In this document: in pieces, positions 11,663-20,870 of the stretch | Numbering within the stretch: position 1 is the first letter of the stretch | Layout of the letters: each line of letters starts with the position of its first letter | DNA from: Bimastos eiseni | Taxonomy: Eukaryota; Annelida; Clitellata; Crassiclitellata; Lumbricidae | Assembly: GCA_959347315.1 (NCBI GenBank) | Contig: OY365810.1 | Location: 15,056,896-15,120,895 of the forward strand | Length of the DNA: 64,000 nt | Reading direction: 5' to 3' | Translations under genes and position numbers: made by a program | Notes under the pieces: generated by a model | What the model saw: only the letters and a program-made list of their open reading frames with translations | Told to the model about the DNA's origin: nothing | Databases searched by the model: none

Positions 11663-14070
11663 GAAATTTGATACCGCCCTTCTTCCAACATCTTTTGCTC
11701 AGAAGTGCATACACACGTCTCGACGGCGCAATTGCAGTTGTACTGCAGAGCAATGGTGCGCGAAGGACTTGCTCAAGGTCCTAACACAGTGACTGACGCC
11801 CCGGACGAGGCTCGTTTTGTGAGTTTTGGTAGTTAAATGAGTTGTGGCTGTGTAAATCTTGTATCTTTTTTGTATATGGTTAATATACACGAAGTTTGTT
11901 GAAAGCGCATTGCCCTGTTCGTTTGGAAAGAGCTTAGTCGTCATTCGGTAGTCACTCTCTGAATTGCTCTAAAACCCCATACTTACTCAACGGACTGTCG
12001 AACTTGGAAAGACTGTCGGACCGTCTCCTGGAGTACCAGAAAGTTTTGGGAGGAATCTAGGTTATCCCTGGGAGTCTGTTGGATCTTAGGCCTACTGTTG
12101 CTGCCCGACTAGGGTTGCCAACTCTGGACAAGCCCATTCCGGGACATTCCCCTGTGTCACCTGCGATAAATGACAAATTGCTCAGATTTCCAACTCTGAA
12201 CAAACCCATTCCGGGACATTTTCCAGTTCCCACTATGATGAATGATTTGTGCGTTCATTGTTCACATCCATTCAAAAACTAAAGGTACAGGCATCAAACA
12301 AACAAACCGCATTCCGCTAGGCTTATGAAATGGAAGTTTTTTATGGGTTGGGTCGCAAGCGTTTTGTGGACATCCAAACCTCGCGGGCAGCCAGAGTCTG
12401 ACTCATTTTCCGAACAGCAACAGAGGCATTAGAAGCCATGTAGTGTAATTAGGCTTGAACTTCATCAGCGCGCAGGTGACCCAGCACAGCAATGGCATTT
12501 TAAGGACAGAAGCCAGTTAAAAAGAGTGGATGACGTGCAGAAATGGACACAGCACCGAGCCCTGAGGAAGGCCGTAAGGGGCAGGGACCAACGTTGACCT
12601 GGAGAACCAATGGACAACACAAATGAAGAGCTCCCTAACGGATGATGTCAACCAGCTGAGAAAGTTACCAGACAGGCCAAACGAAATCTTTTTCCGCTCA
12701 AGCAAAACATCATGATCGACATGTGTGAAAGCGACACTGACGTCAAATAGGGCCAGTAGAGTGCACTGTGAATTATCTAGCACCAAAAATGCTGATAAGG
12801 AGACGGAACCATGGTAGAGTCTGTATACTCAGTAGCGTGAAAAACCGGTGGGGTAGAGTCAGCGGTGTCCTGTCGAATGCCGGAGATCTTAGCGACGATG
12901 GAGGCTAAAAAGTCATCTGCTGTGAAAGACGGAGCATCAGTCTTTCTGTCAGCCCAGCCAAAAAGGGCGTCAAATGTGACCCATAAACGCTGACGACGAT
13001 CTTCGCTTCCCAATAAGTGCGCTCCTTGTCCCGGAAACAGCAATCATGAACATTGAGAATTGTGATTCTTAATTTAAGATGCTGCGTTACAGTATTGTTA
13101 ACGTTGCTTGAATTTTAGTAATCGCATAATCTTTTGCATACAGTTACTTATCCTACCTATTCATGGATTCCGGGACAAAATAAACATTGCCTGGGGCACG
13201 GGAGAGCTTGGGTCGATTCCGGGACTGTCCAGGCCATTTCGGGACGGTTGGCAATCCTATCCCAGACAGGCGTTCGGTGCCTAACCCCGGACCAAGAAGG
13301 GGTTTCGCCACATTATCTTAACGTATCTCAATCCATAGCTTAATCTTTAATCATAATATAGGCTACTTAATTTCTTATCTATTTTGATATTATCAGGTAA
13401 ATTGTAATAATTTTGGCCATCGCTACAATATTATAACACATTAAATGTATTGTTGGTTACATTTTTCTTTTCTTTCTTAATGTTGGTTACTATTACTGTG
13501 ACATTACCTACTTCAACTACTTTACTTACCGGGTGATTTATACTTTTTTTACTATTGCTGCGATATTTGATCATTAGACTTGTATTAGGTGGTTCTAACT
13601 TGCACGTCCCTTCCGTCCTTAATTGGGTCTCTGGTGCAATTGTAAATTATCTTTTTTTAGAAAGTTTTCATGTAAACTTTCCTTTGATTTACAAATAAAC
13701 TTGTGTTGATTTATATTGATTATCTCACTTTATCTCACTCAATATATTACCATATATTTTATTATCCTAATTTACCTATTTTCTTAGCTAGGTACATATT
13801 ATCCTAATTGCTTACCTTACAATATATATAATTTATCTAAATGCATAGCAAACTAACTTTATATTATCGTTACTTGCATGATTGTATTTCTCATTCTCAT
13901 TTTATGCTATTTTAATAATTATATGTTATTCCAAAGCAATCTTTGTTGAACAGATGCGCTGTTATTATTCTGGTCTTATGGCAGATGGAAAAGGTCTGCT
14001 GTCGAATGGAATCGGCAAATTTGAAGAAGCTCTGTCCGGATTGATGAAGTACGCCAACAGTCTCTTATAA
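4653..14070 (+). CDS. secreted modular protein, copy 1 (4 coding exons, permuted order)
   Basis: Proposed gene of four exons, 4653-4803, 6099-6140, 8560-8643 and 13985-14070, all joined by phase-1 GT-AG introns and giving one 120-codon frame. Product: an Arg-rich N-terminus (MVSTRT..NGRRA), a hydrophobic signal-like segment ending in CNC, then three modules beginning DEDPLSES, RQEPEFVPG and DGKGLLSNGIG. It is paralogous to the gene at 28974-41006, but there the DGKGLL module comes directly after the signal exon and here it comes last. The 3' modules of copy 2 were not found here. The last exon keeps the 111-bp length of its paralogue and a GTAAGG donor, yet has two in-frame TAA codons, so the copy is either a short gene or a decaying one. 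Function unknown; secretion is inferred from the N-terminus only. Confidence 0.55.
5020..5830. repeat. C-rich TGACCCC-type direct repeat pair in gene 1 intron
   Basis: Two C-rich segments (about 5065-5135 and 5735-5800) share the pattern GTT(A/G)ACCCC(C/T)..AC..CGT(T/C)ACAAAT, in the same orientation and near TGACGTCAC-type sequence. Such C-rich subterminal blocks are seen in Harbinger-like elements (see 9774-10934), but I found no terminal inverted repeats here, so this is only a possible remnant. Confidence 0.35.
5885..6030. repeat. degenerate GGAT microsatellite
   Basis: Imperfect GGAT/TGGATGGA runs directly upstream of the DEDPL exon. The paralogous intron of copy 2 has the same kind of tract (33955-34075) in the same place, so the tract predates the duplication. 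Confidence 0.85.
6099..6140 (+). CDS. gene 1 exon: acidic DEDPL module
   Basis: A 42-bp phase 1-1 exon reading (D)EDPLSESLIYEDD, with donor T|GTAAGTG. Its paralogue at 34124-34174 is 51 bp, an in-frame 9-bp difference. The intron on the donor side is also recognisably paralogous (about 6141-6480 against 34175-34520). Confidence 0.65.
6520..7290 (-). pseudogene. LINE (CR1/L2-like) reverse transcriptase remnant
   Basis: Two overlapping - strand frames (7016-7288 and 6841-7131) carry the pattern of the RT C-terminal part of CR1/L2 elements: VLVHDLGVTLQS (the usual DLGV..D box) and, after a frameshift, LPMLQNSC (the usual LQ..QN box). The frameshift marks it as dead. At 6570-6600 there is an ATATAGCGCC motif shared with other dispersed repeats of the window. 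Confidence 0.5.
7480..8345 (+). pseudogene. possible LINE ORF1 (esterase-like) remnant
   Basis: Discontinuous + strand frames read FVGDP, then LLDIGARIERMLPG, DVKVGTNNL and, in the next frame, GILPR. This order resembles the SGNH/esterase-like ORF1 domain of CR1-type LINEs (GDS ... GA.I ... VGTNDL ... ILPR). Stops between the blocks make it non-functional. The frame at 7483-7779 just upstream has no motif that I recognise but could be the same element. Assignment is by motif order only. Confidence 0.35.
8560..8643 (+). CDS. gene 1 exon: RQEPE module
   Basis: An 84-bp phase 1-1 exon, acceptor TTATGACAG|GT, donor G|GTAAGTC, reading RQEPEFVPGMDSF followed by an acidic/Asn-rich tail. Its paralogue at 35923-36030 is 24 bp longer, an in-frame difference within the tail. 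The upstream intron also has the conserved stretch TAATG.(T)TTCT.T.GT.C(T)TTT. Confidence 0.7.
9050..9773 (+). pseudogene. LINE (CR1/L2-like) RT remnant, 5' part
   Basis: Frames read SDLSLLKSSIFQLSTGNFPVVFKHSLV (in pieces), then GVPKGSVLGPLIFILY and LYADN, the hallmarks of a CR1/L2-type RT (the GVPQGSVLGP box and the YADD box, here YADN). Another dispersed repeat interrupts it at about 9225-9440, and the MITE starting at 9774 interrupts it again; it resumes after 10937. Stops and insertions show that it is a dead copy. Confidence 0.7.
9225..9440. repeat. dispersed TATAGCGC repeat inserted in LINE
   Basis: Begins near CATTTATATAGCGCATC and contains ACTCAGGAGCGCTCCC, which recurs at about 52190-52210. 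Related TATAGCGCC starts occur near 6574, 28741, 36708 and 52166. It is probably a LINE or SINE 3' segment common in this genome. Confidence 0.6.
9774..10934. mobile_element. Harbinger-like MITE (TTA target duplication)
   Basis: The 1161-bp element starts GGGCCGTTCACATATTATAT and ends with the inverted match ending GTGAACGGTCCC (one mismatch in the first 25 bases). TTA flanks it at 9771-9773 and 10935-10937. C-rich subterminal segments lie inside both ends and no transposase frame is present. A 3-bp TTA duplication and G-rich ends are typical of PIF/Harbinger elements. It sits inside a LINE remnant whose coding pattern (QWMSSNLLSLNP) continues on its far side, so it inserted after the LINE. 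Confidence 0.85.
10938..11030 (+). pseudogene. LINE RT remnant, continuation after MITE
   Basis: Reads FQWMSSNLLSLNPFKK, the WM..N.L.LNP.K box that follows the YADD motif in CR1/L2-type RTs. This continues the fragment broken at 9773. The sequence then loses similarity to the family. Confidence 0.65.
11395..11585. repeat. degenerate 25-45 bp tandem repeat (ACATTG.AT.TTAATGACTACATTGTATCTG)
   Basis: At least four imperfect copies of a unit containing GACTACATTGTATCTG(G/A)AA(A/G)TACATT follow one another, ending where the (ATT)n tract begins. No coding content. Confidence 0.75.
11588..11814 (-). mobile_element. tRNA-SINE family A, copy 1 (head truncated, long AAT tail)
   Basis: The body (11661-11814) matches the copies at 31715 and 40356 from CCGAAATTTGATACC through CAGTTGTACTGC and CTTGCTCAAGG to GGACGAGG. 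It then stops, before the tRNA-like head. On the - strand its 3' tail would be the (AAT)n array, visible here as (ATT)n at 11588-11660. The missing head indicates 5' truncation. Confidence 0.75.
12105..13265. mobile_element. DNA-transposon-like element with AGGGTTGCCAAC ends
   Basis: The left end (AGGGTTGCCAACTCTGGACA..CATTCCGGGACA) and the right end (..TTTCGGGACGGTTGGCAATCCT) are imperfect inverted repeats. The left end is followed by a second, diverged copy of its first ~65 bases (12186-12250). The interior carries a - strand LINE fragment rather than a transposase, so it is a non-autonomous element with a nested LINE, or two insertions that happen to flank it. No convincing target duplication. 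Confidence 0.5.
12517..13043 (-). pseudogene. LINE (CR1/L2-like) RT remnant
   Basis: On the - strand, 13043-12777 reads RRQRLWVTFDALFGWADRK, then FTADDFLASIVAKI and PPVF. The frame 12786-12517 reads LALFDVSVAF, FGLSGNFLSWL and YGLPQGSVL. These blocks are in the order expected for a CR1/L2 ORF2 linker and RT domain, but part of the domain between them is missing and the frames are offset. Dead fragment. Confidence 0.75.
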
Positions 14071-14095
14071 AGGAACTGGTAATCCGTCCATGAAG
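13985..14095 (+). CDS. gene 1 terminal exon: DGKGLL module with in-frame stops
   Basis: A 111-bp block with acceptor GGTCTTATGGCAG|AT and donor G|GTAAGG, the same length as the exon at 30509-30619. It reads (D)GKGLLSNGIGKFEEALSG.MKYANSLL and then TAA at 14068, with a second in-frame TAA 12 bases later. If spliced from 8643 the frame is open up to the first TAA. The conserved donor suggests it was once internal, so it is either a new terminal exon of copy 1 or a decayed exon of a further copy. Confidence 0.5.
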
Positions 14096-14100
14096 GTAAG

Positions 14101-15900
14101 GAATGGGATAAGACAATACGAAATATTTATTGCATCACTGAGCTCAAGGCTATCCACGGTACAAAGAAATTTTAGGACACAGGGCCTAGGCCTATACAAT
14201 GAGTAGAACCAGTAAATATTTATTATTTTTTCTCTTCCTTTTATTTACCAACAGAGTTGAACAGACATTCTTGACAGTATGTAAATAACAGATTTTGTGC
14301 TTGTTTACACAATAATTTGTGTGACATGACTAAAAGACTGACTTTAAATGTATTATGCCGATTTTTAGCATTTTAGGGTCACGCTATAATAATCTTCACC
14401 GGTGCATTCGCGAGACGACATCTGTTAAGCCCTACATGATGCCTGCAAGGCATCTGAAGGCTCTTTAGCGGAGCAGAAGAAGGCTAGGCAGCGTTGAATT
14501 GTAAAAATAAGTAATTGCAATAATATAAATATCAAAGCGAGACGACTTTTCATCCAAGGAATTTAGTGCAATATCGATGTTTTATATTTCAAGTTACGTG
14601 AAGCAATTTGTTTTTTCATAATATAATTGGAAAATACAAAATACAGGCAAAAATGTAATTGAATGACGACTTACAAATTACATTGATTTCGGACAACAAA
14701 TTACAAATTAAAAAAATTACTATGATCAGAAGTTGATATAAACGGTCGTATGACATTGGTACAAATAAATCTCATCATTTACGCCTACGACACACATAAT
14801 ATACGTTCACTCTCCGCTTGACAATCTGACAACGCTCTTAAAGAAACACGCATGCACACACACACACACACACAATATCTATGCTAACCAATATACTTGT
14901 ATATAGGCCTATATGCTATATGTTGGCCCGTATGGCACTGTGTAGTTTAAGCTCTTTAGTAGTTTAAGACCGCTAATTACAGATGAATTTCTCACAACCT
15001 GCTGTTTATGATGTGGTTTTTGTTTTGAAGGATTAGAGTGGAAGGATTGGCCTAGTCTACTGTTTTGGATTGCGAACCATTAGTCGAGACGCAACGAAGA
15101 CAGCGGAGCAGAGGAATAACTTCACGGTCTCCTACTAGTTCCTGAGTTTACATCTGCTTCAATACCACATCGATCACTTCAGCTTAGAATAACTGACTAA
15201 TTCCTTAAATTATTCGTTTGTGCCTTCAGACCGACGATTCTGTTGAAATTAAATAGAACTTTCACCGTTATTCGGCTTAATTCTATATTCTATTCGTAGT
15301 TATTAATGGTGGAAGTATTCCTGCTCTGGCCACTATGATGAAACATTTTGCTAAGTACAACAAAACGGTCACTTTGCCAGAATGTGTTTCCTCAATTTTA
15401 AAGAACGTACAACGAGATTTATATTAAAAGGCTACAAGCCGACCAGTATCCCATTTGTCCTCTCCTCCCCCCAGCTTCAGCTACAAGGGCGTTGATATAC
15501 ATGTAGTGCGGAATTCTTGAGATTCTCAGAATTGTCATCAGCTGACCTCTTGCTCCTCTTTTGACAAATCTTACCCTGACGGCGACATATGGCAGAACTT
15601 CACGAGGTTGTCCGAATGTCCGTGACGTTACAAAAACATTGAAACGGACCAAAGAAACTGCTCTTATACGGATTATGCCGGATACTATATCAATTCTGCC
15701 ACTACCCATGCTCATCAGTGACAATCCCAAGCAGATTCGAGGAGGGCGACGTTAAATATCTTGCCATTACTCTGCGTGGTTAAATTAACTATTGCTCTAA
15801 TGTTAAAATAATCTATGCGGCGACTTTTATTGGTGCTAAGAATAATTATTGTAACTATTAACTATTCGTTGAACATATAGGCCCATATTCAAAAAACGCT
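14101..15900. other. no gene seen
   Basis: AT-rich sequence with a short (CA)n run near 14850. Overlapping frames on both strands at 15419-15755 have no recognisable motif and no paralogue here; I do not call either a gene. Confidence 0.5.
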
Positions 15901-16346
15901 TTTTTGATCCAACGTTCAAGGAATAAAAGTGACGTCATCCAGTCATCCGTCTCACGTAGGCCTACTAGGACCACAGGGTAATACGTTTGTCGAACTTAAT
16001 GTGCCTGTCTGTTCTCGTACATTGAGGCGTATCAAGAAACAACTGTGGCGAAATCTGGGGGGTCTCTACTATAAGGATGTCACGCCCGAATGTCGGCCTC
16101 TCCGGTCCGGCAGAGGACTTAACCACAACAATTCTGCGATATTTCTGTTATTTCTTGACAGACGCCAAATCTCGCCCTGGCAGGTTGTCCTCTCAACGAA
16201 CGAGTGGCCACCTCCTCACAACCCCGCTGCCGTTCTTTTTCAGGAAGCCTACTGTTGACCGGCAGACCCCGTGTCGCTATGTTGGACTTATTCGAACTGT
16301 TCCCTCCGACCATCCTACCCAATACGCTCGTTGCCTAACTTGCCAT

Positions 16347-17078
16347 CTAGTTCTTCGGACGCCCAAATGACCTCCAGTCATTCTGGTATGAACAAGGCTC
16401 AAATACTCCTCCCGAAGGGCCGAAGGGCAGTAGTAGTTGCTCTAACCCGTCCGGTTTCTTCCGATACATCACGCCGTCGCGCAAGTAAAACCCCTCGCGC
16501 TGATGATAGTAGGTCTTCACACGCGCACTCTCGAATAGGATGTCCACCAACTCCGGAACCAACGCTCCTTCCTCTAACCAGGGACGCACCTTTGAGAGAT
16601 CAGGGTCTTCGGCCTGAGCCCTTTTCAAGCGTTCCAGCGTTTCAGCTTCCGTGCTCAACGAAAAACCCTGAGCAATCGAAGTTACAGCTGCTACTAAACT
16701 CCGCTCCTCCTGGCCACACTGAGGACATCGCCTACGAGAAAGAGCGTCCGCGTTCCCATGCCTCTGACCGGGCCGCTGGACTATCTGGAAGTCAAATTCT
16801 GCAAGACGTTCCAGCCATCGTGACTGCTGTCCAATAGGTTCTGGAGTGCGCTGCAACCACTGCAAAGCAGCATGGTCGGTTCTCAAGACAAACTGCTTCC
16901 CCAACAAGTACTGCCGATATAACTTCGTAAAGTAGACGACCGCTAACAGTTCCTTCCGGGTGACGCAGTAATTGCGTTCGGCGTTGGATAACAGACGGCT
17001 ACCGTAGGCAATCACTCTCTCTTCTCCGTCTATTCGTAGCGAAAAACAGCACCAATTCCCACATCGCAGGTGTCGCAA
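16347..17078 (-). pseudogene. Gypsy pol remnant: RNase H domain and linker
   Basis: Order on the - strand: RVIAYGSRLLSNAERNY, KELLAVV, FVLRTDHAALQWL, GQQSRWLERLAEFDF and GNADALSRR, the standard series of a Gypsy RNase H. After it comes a CPQC segment and a region resembling the start of the integrase module (YLRDGVMYRK). The catalytic start of the domain is separated from the RT by a frame break between 17078 and 17304. It ends within the linker, so no integrase remains. Confidence 0.9.
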
Positions 17079-17303
17079 TCTAACAAGTCGACACCCTCAA
17101 CAGTCGGTAACGCAAGAATCGGAACTGTAGTCAACAAAACCTTTAGGCGAGCAAATGCATCCTGACAAGTGTCGTCCCAGGTGAAAGCACGTTTCTTCTT
17201 AGTAAGTGCGAATAGCTAAAACCGACAAATTACGTATGAACCTCCGGTAGTACGAACACAAACCCAGAAAAGCACGTACGTCCCTTAGTCTTTCCGGAAT
17301 AGG

Positions 17304-17995
17304 TCATTCGACCACGTCTCTTATCTTGAAAGGATCAACCGCAACTCCATCCGGAGTAACAACATGGTCCAAGAACGTTACGGTCAGACGAAGCAACTTG
17401 CACTTGCACTTGCTTGGCTTCAACTTAAGGTTGGCCTCTCGTAATCGCTGGAACACTTGCTCCTGTCTGTCTAGATGTTCTTCCGGTGTGCTTCCAAAGA
17501 TGATAACGTCGTCGAGGTAGACCAAGCAGATTTCAAAATTCAGACTCGACAAAACGATATCCATCAGTCTCTGAAAAGTGGCCGGGGCGTTACATAGCCC
17601 GAAGGGCATTACTTTCCAACGAAAAATGCCTTTCGTCGTGACAAAAGCAGTCTTGTCCGCGTCCCGTGGATCCATAGCCATCTGATGGTAACCGCTTCTC
17701 AAATCTAAAGTACTAACCAGCCTCCGCCTGCGAGAGCGTCTAGACATTCGTCGATTCTTGGGAGTGGGTAAGAATCCTTCTTCGTCTTATCGTTGAGTTG
17801 CCGATAATCGATACAAAATCTCAACGTGCCATCCTTTTTTCGTGTTAGAACCACATTCGCGGCCCATTCGCTCACCGCTGGTTCTACAATTCCTTCTGCC
17901 AACATCCTATTCAGATGTTCTTTTTCAGGAAGCCTACTGTTGACCGGCAGACCCCGTGTCAATATGTCGGACTTATTCGAACTGTTCCCTCGGCT
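17304..17995 (-). pseudogene. Gypsy pol remnant: reverse transcriptase
   Basis: The first part (17995-17705) reads [28 protein letters not shown] and IDYRQLN. After a one-base frameshift near 17720 it continues as [27 protein letters not shown] and the catalytic YLDDVIIF box (17747-17304). RT motifs are well kept, so the copy is fairly young, but the frameshift inactivates it. Confidence 0.92.
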
Positions 17996-18460
17996 GGCGG
18001 AGATCGGACTGTTCTCTTCGGCTCGATCAGGCCGTGCTTCGACTGCTCCATCTGACGGTCTTCCTCCGACTCTCTTTCGACTAAAACCGGGCCCTCTTTT
18101 ATAGCTCTGAAACCGCCCTCGACCGTGGGAAAGAGAAAACCTGGCGAAGATTTCAGAGAGCAAATTCCCACCAAAAACGGCCACACAGAGCCGACAGACG
18201 AAGAGCAGGCTGACGACAGAAAGCGAGGGAGGAAGAAGCAAACAAGAGCAGTGCCAACAGATAAAGCGTGAGAAAGAGAGAGCATTGAGAAAAGAGCTGA
18301 CAACAGAAAAGCGAGGGGAAGGAGCGAAGCTTGAGTGGGAGGGTGCACGATCGGGGAAACCGAGGAGCGCTGACCGTGGGAACAAGACCGACTAGAAAGG
18401 GAGGGGGTCCCCTAGTGCGACAATTTCTCAACACAACTTTCCGACTAAGAGTTAGAGAAT

Positions 18461-18545
18461 CATGTGTTGTGGCCATGATGACTGGATTCGAACCCGAGTC
18501 GCGTCACCTTTGTGATTTCCATCACTTGCTCTCCTTAGGTCGACG
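18461..18545 (-). repeat. tRNA-like block (weak SINE head)
   Basis: The - strand contains GGGTTCGAATCC, a good RNA polymerase III B box, about 35-45 bases after a poor A-box-like GAGCAAGTGATGG. Arms do not pair well enough for a functional tRNA. Probably a SINE relic or chance. Confidence 0.3.
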
Positions 18546-18659
18546 CACGTCTTTTTTATTTTACACAACAAACGTGGCTGGTGGAGGACTGACGGTTAGA
18601 TTTGAAATTCTTCTTATACTTCTTAGGACATTCAAATACCATGTTTTACCATAAGATTC

Positions 18660-19185
18660 GTTGGTTCTCCTGCCTGGACTAACTTACCAAAAGTCATCGC
18701 GCAATCTCCCTAACCTGGCCCTGTTAAAAATAGAAGTCAGAGCCTAGCTCCTAGACTCTAGTCTATGATTAGGCTTAATCTAAATGTCGCAACTGCTTGT
18801 TTTGGCAGTCAGTGAAGTGAGCTAATTACGAATAGGTTGTTAAGCTAGTTAATTCCTCGTGCTTATGTCACTGCAGCTTAGGTAGCCATCAAGGCCCGTC
18901 ATTCTTTTATTTAAATGGCACGCTGGATTCATAACTTAGCCGAACTTTAATCTCTTGTGAGTGCCTGATTGTCTCCCTCAATCGTTTCTTAATCATGTGC
19001 TCTGGTAGTTTTTAAATACTAGTCTCACGATGGTGAATATTCTGTATCACACCTGTGATCTATTCTCTAGACACAATAAAATGATTGATCATTGATTGTG
19101 CGAACAGGAGGGTCCTGTGGTGATGGCCGATGACCTGGAACTGCAGTGACTACCTCCGCGTTCATCGTATGATCTGAAACCTGTC
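18660..19185. other. no gene seen
   Basis: Unique-looking AT-rich sequence without coding or RNA signal. Confidence 0.5.
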
Positions 19186-19190
19186 TGAAT

Positions 19191-19335
19191 GTCCGCGGTC
19201 TTGGTCTCGAGACGGTCTCGAGACCGGAAAACTGCGACCTTGGTCTTGGTCTCGAATGCATCGGTCTTGGTCTTGGTCTCGGACCATCGGTCTTGGTCTC
19301 GACTGCGTCGGTCTGGGTCTTGGTCTTAAAGGAAC
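19191..19335. repeat. GGTCTT/GGTCTC hexamer array 1
   Basis: Irregular array of GGTCTTGGTCTC-type units, including the short palindrome GGTCTCGAGACGGTCTCGAGACC in two halves near 19203-19226. A second array lies at 19912-20055. Confidence 0.9.
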
Positions 19336-19911
19336 GATCTTGGGATTGATATCTGTCTTAAATTCGCGTTCTTGATCATTTGCTGTATCAGAGCAATTTC
19401 TTTTATATTTGTCGGTTATTTTTTATTATTAGAGACACCGGATGTTTAGGCCCTACGCGCTTTTTATCGATTTATGATGTGCTGACCATTTATATATACA
19501 TGTTACCATGGGCAAAACAATGCAGTTGCAATGGAACCAGCCATTTCAAAATTTGCTTTCACAAATGTCAATGTTTTGGAACAATCTAACAAAAATTATG
19601 TGGTCGGCCACGCGTCGTCACGTACTGTTGACCTACAATTCCGAGTACAAGTATAGGCCTACACCACTCAAACGGAACGTTAATGTACTTGTTCAAATGT
19701 CTTTTTAGAACCTATCGTATACTTTAAGTAATTTATAGTGTGATATTCTCAGGCCGAGGCCAAGAGCTGAACCTGCAAAAGTTCAGACAGGCCGGTAAAA
19801 CTGTTTCTGGACCATTATTAAGATTGGTATTCTTCAGCAATAAAATTATTGTTTTAAGCGTATTATTCCGTTTCAGCGTCTTAATAAATTGAATTGTCAA
19901 TAAAAAAGAAT

Positions 19912-20055
19912 TTCGGTCTTGGTCTTGGTTTCGGATCCTCGGTCTTGGTCTCGGACCACCCGGTCTTGGTCTTGGTCTTGGACCACCCGGTCTTGATCTT
20001 GGTCTTGGACCTCCCGGTCTTGGTCTCGGTCTTGGTCTCGAGGTTTTGGTCTCAT
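19912..20055. repeat. GGTCTT/GGTCTC hexamer array 2
   Basis: Same unit and orientation as the array at 19191. The - strand frame through it encodes Arg-Pro repeats and is a by-product of the array, not a gene. Confidence 0.9.
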
Positions 20056-20429
20056 GCCCAACACTGTCAATCACGATTCTTTTATCAGAGGAGCATTCGT
20101 CATGGAAGGATCTTATGACGACCAAGCATTCGACCGCCTTTGTAACTAAAGACGCAAAGGCCTATTGTAGGTGTGGCAGAGACAATTCTAGCTCCGTCGC
20201 ATATAATTATGTTTACCAAATGAATCATATTTTATAGGTAGGCGAACCATTTTTTTATCAATAGAAATAGGATATAACAATATTCAAATAATTATTAATT
20301 TAATTGAGCAATATTTTCCAAACTTTCTATTAGCCTTTGTAGCACAGGTATACTAAGCAGCAAGGACATTGCGAAGGAGGAGAACACTGAGCCTGTAGGC
20401 TATAGCATAGAATGTTCTGCTGAATGCAA

Positions 20430-20672
20430 GAAAGAGATTCTCTATCTCTGTCTCTGTCTCTCTGTCTCTGTCTCTGTCTCTCTGTCTTTCTCTGTCTGTC
20501 TCTGTCTCTGTCTGTCTCTCTCTCTGTGTCTCTCTATGTCTCTGTTTGTCTATCGGTCTGTCTCTTACCCTCACTCTATCTGTCTCTCTGTTTTTCTCTG
20601 TCTGTCTGTCTGTCTGTCTGTCAATGTCTCTGTCTCTGTCTGTCTGTCTGTATCTCTCTCTCTCTCTCTATG
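20430..20672. repeat. (TCTG/TCTC)n microsatellite
   Basis: About 240 bases of CTGT/CTCT units. Long frames on both strands here are low-complexity artefacts. Confidence 0.95.
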
Positions 20673-20734
20673 AGGTATGGCAAAGAAACCATCATAACAC
20701 TGGAAAAATTATGAAAATTATGAGCTCGACGCAA

Positions 20735-20870
20735 TCACACGACAACGGTTTTCACATAGCCTGATGTCAGAGCATATTACAATTTACAAGGTATATTAAT
20801 ATTATATTATACGACAACGGTTTTCACAGAGCCAGGTGTCAGAGCATACATATATTATACATTGTGTGAT
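20735..20870. repeat. diverged tandem duplication, ~70-bp spacing
   Basis: The string ACGACAACGGTTTTCACA followed by AGCC.G.TGTCAGAGCATA occurs at about 20739 and again at about 20811. Confidence 0.8.

Larger units (their letters stand above)
16080..18480 (-). mobile_element. degenerate Gypsy-type LTR retrotransposon
   Basis: The - strand carries RT and RNase H of a Ty3/Gypsy pol gene (separate entries). A ~75-bp segment is present at both ends (16232-16306 and 17917-17991, over 90% alike by eye), containing GAACAGTTCGAATAAGTCC on the - strand. A CTATAAAAG box lies at about 18095-18105 on the - strand. This fits LTR remnants flanking an internal deletion that removed gag, protease and the 5' part of pol, but full LTR borders and a primer-binding site were not found. 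Confidence 0.7.

Noticed and set aside
15419..15755. Gene candidates on both strands
   Set aside because: No recognisable domain, no paralogue and no splice sites that would favour either strand.
18461..18545. Functional tRNA or retroelement primer-binding site
   Set aside because: Stem pairing is poor, and the tRNA-like strand is the same as the Gypsy sense strand, whereas a primer-binding site would be complementary.
19733..20125. Arg-Pro-Gly repeat protein
   Set aside because: Reads through the GGTCTT/GGTCTC hexamer array; no start context or flanking exon.
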